Shown: in pieces, positions 13,456-14,565 of the stretch
Numbering within the stretch: the stretch's first letter is position 1
Layout: each line of letters starts with the position of its first letter
Source of the DNA: Deltaproteobacteria bacterium
GTDB lineage: Bacteria; Desulfobacterota; JAFDIG01
Length of the DNA: 14,565 nt
Assembly (NCBI GenBank): GCA_019308145.1
Contig: JAFDIG010000101.1
Span: 1 to 14,565 of the forward strand
Direction: 5' to 3'
Made by a program: the position numbers and the translations under genes
Notes under the pieces: model-generated
What the model saw: only the letters and a program-made list of their open reading frames with translations
What the model was told of the DNA's origin: nothing
The model's database searches: none

Positions 13456-14565
13456 TTAGTTTAAAAATTCTCTAAATATATTAGCAAGTTGATTAGCTAT
13501 ATGATTTATACTCTTTTTGTCTTCTCCCTCCACCATGATCCTAACAAGAGGTTCTGTTCCTGAATAACGAATTAATACCCTTCCTTTGCTATTGAGACTA
13601 TCTTTTGCTGATTCAATTGAATCATTGATTTGAGGTATATCATAAAAATTCTTTTTTTCTTTTACGGGCACATTTAAAAGAACTTGAGGATAGGGAGTCA
13701 TAACTTTTGATAGTTCTGATAAAGGTTTATTCGATTCAAGCATAATATTTAATACTTGAAGAGCTGTTATAATACCATCACCTGTTGTATTATAATCAAG
13801 AAAGATAATATGACCAGACTGCTCACCACCAAGGTTATAGCCTCCTTTGAGCATTTCTTCAACTACATATCTATCACCAACCTGTGTTTTTATAATTTTA
13901 CCACCTGCATTTTTTATTGCTTTATCTAATCCCATATTGCTCATAATTGTGGTTACAAGGGTATTTTCTTTAAGTTTTTCTTTTTTTATCATATCAAGAG
14001 CACAGATTGCCATTATATGGTCTCCATCAACAATATTTCCAGACTCATCTACAAAAACTGCTCTATCTCCATCACCATCCAGAGCGATACCAATATCAGC
14101 ATTTTTTTCTTTGACAATAGAGGATATAAATTCAGGATATAGTGCGCCACAGTTTTTATTTATATTAACACCATCAGGAGAAACAGATACTGCATCTACT
14201 TCAGCACCCAATTCCTCAAAAACAGCTGGAGCAACCTTATAAGCAGCACCATTTGCACAATCAAGAACGATTTTGATTCCATCCAGTTTTTTTTCCTTTG
14301 GAAAGCTGTTTTTTAAAAATACTACATATCTTCCTATAGCATCATCAATTCTATATGCTTTACCAATTTCAGCTGGAGATGAGCGAAAGGAATCGATTTT
14401 TTCAGAAAAGATAAGTTCTTCTATTCTTTTTTCAAGCGCATCAGGGAGTTTAAACCCATCCCCTGAAAAGATCTTTATCCCATTATCTTCAAAAGGGTTA
14501 TGAGAAGCAGAAATTACAACTCCTGCATCAGCTCTCATACTATAAGTAATGAATGCAATCCCAGG
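13456..14565 (-). CDS. glmM: Phosphoglucosamine mutase, 5' end outside window
   Basis: GlmM interconverts glucosamine 6-phosphate and glucosamine 1-phosphate for UDP-GlcNAc, peptidoglycan and outer-envelope sugars. The gene is cut by the right edge. The frame is open from the edge, and the nine codons before the first internal ATG (14538) read PGIAFITYS, matching the family segment before RADAGVVISASHNP. That Met is therefore not the start, and roughly 80 N-terminal residues are missing. Present are the phosphoserine loop SASHNP, the metal-binding DGDGDR, GGEQSGH for sugar recognition, and the C-terminal phosphate-binding RYSGTEP. It is the first visible gene of the minus-strand operon. From memory, related bacteria carry folP, cdaA and ybbR-type genes upstream. 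Confidence 0.95.
   Translation of the reverse strand, partial: PGIAFITYSMRADAGVVISASHNPFEDNGIKIFSGDGFKLPDALEKRIEELIFSEKIDSFRSSPAEIGKAYRIDDAIGRYVVFLKNSFPKEKKLDGIKIVLDCANGAAYKVAPAVFEELGAEVDAVSVSPDGVNINKNCGALYPEFISSIVKEKNADIGIALDGDGDRAVFVDESGNIVDGDHIMAICALDMIKKEKLKENTLVTTIMSNMGLDKAIKNAGGKIIKTQVGDRYVVEEMLKGGYNLGGEQSGHIIFLDYNTTGDGIITALQVLNIMLESNKPLSELSKVMTPYPQVLLNVPVKEKKNFYDIPQINDSIESAKDSLNSKGRVLIRYSGTEPLVRIMVEGEDKKSINHIANQLANIFREFLN

Overview
The window is AT-rich, densely packed bacterial DNA with clear Shine-Dalgarno (SD) sites and ordinary housekeeping genes. The minus-strand gene order glmM-pdxJ-acpS-nnr-tsaE-lysC-cimA matches what I remember from Geobacter-like Desulfobacterota and related anaerobic lineages such as Nitrospirota. 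Together with the low GC content and an archaeal-type HAD protein related to EhaR of methanogens, it suggests an anaerobic, possibly thermophilic bacterium from one of these deep lineages. I cannot name the genus.

Layout. At 1-1122 (+) is a nucleotidyltransferase-fold protein, possibly cut at its 5' end by the window. It converges on a 119-residue helical protein of unknown function (1127-1486, -). Divergent promoters with consensus-like hexamers lie in 1519-1603. The plus-strand promoter drives a CstA-family transporter (1708-3363) through a leader of about 100 nt that can fold into two mutually exclusive hairpins, one of which covers the SD. A strong intrinsic terminator follows cstA.

The most unusual part is 3466-7467 (+). 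Two small paralogous proteins (91 and 94 aa) are followed by two tandem ArsA/Get3-type ATPases that overlap by ATGA. The first ATPase keeps the catalytic switch I Asp but has a divergent switch II. The second keeps the DTAPT of switch II but has Asn in place of the switch I Asp. This looks like an obligate heterodimer with one hydrolytic site, possibly acting on membrane-prone partners such as the small paralogs. Behind it is an unlisted 59-codon hydrophobic reading frame. Its frame continues upstream through a single in-frame TAG, and it overlaps by ATGA the EhaR-like HAD gene, which has no SD of its own.

The minus-strand operon (7490 to the right edge) starts with a 5'-truncated glmM and runs through pdxJ, acpS, nnr and tsaE to lysC and cimA, with short gaps or overlaps. 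The functions are cell-wall amino-sugar synthesis, vitamin B6 synthesis, acyl-carrier-protein activation, NAD(P)HX repair, tRNA t6A modification, the aspartate-family entry step and threonine-independent isoleucine synthesis. lysC has a strong internal SD and ATG that would produce a separate regulatory subunit made of the ACT domains, as in Bacillus-type aspartokinase II. No tRNA, rRNA, CRISPR array, insertion sequence or attachment site was seen.
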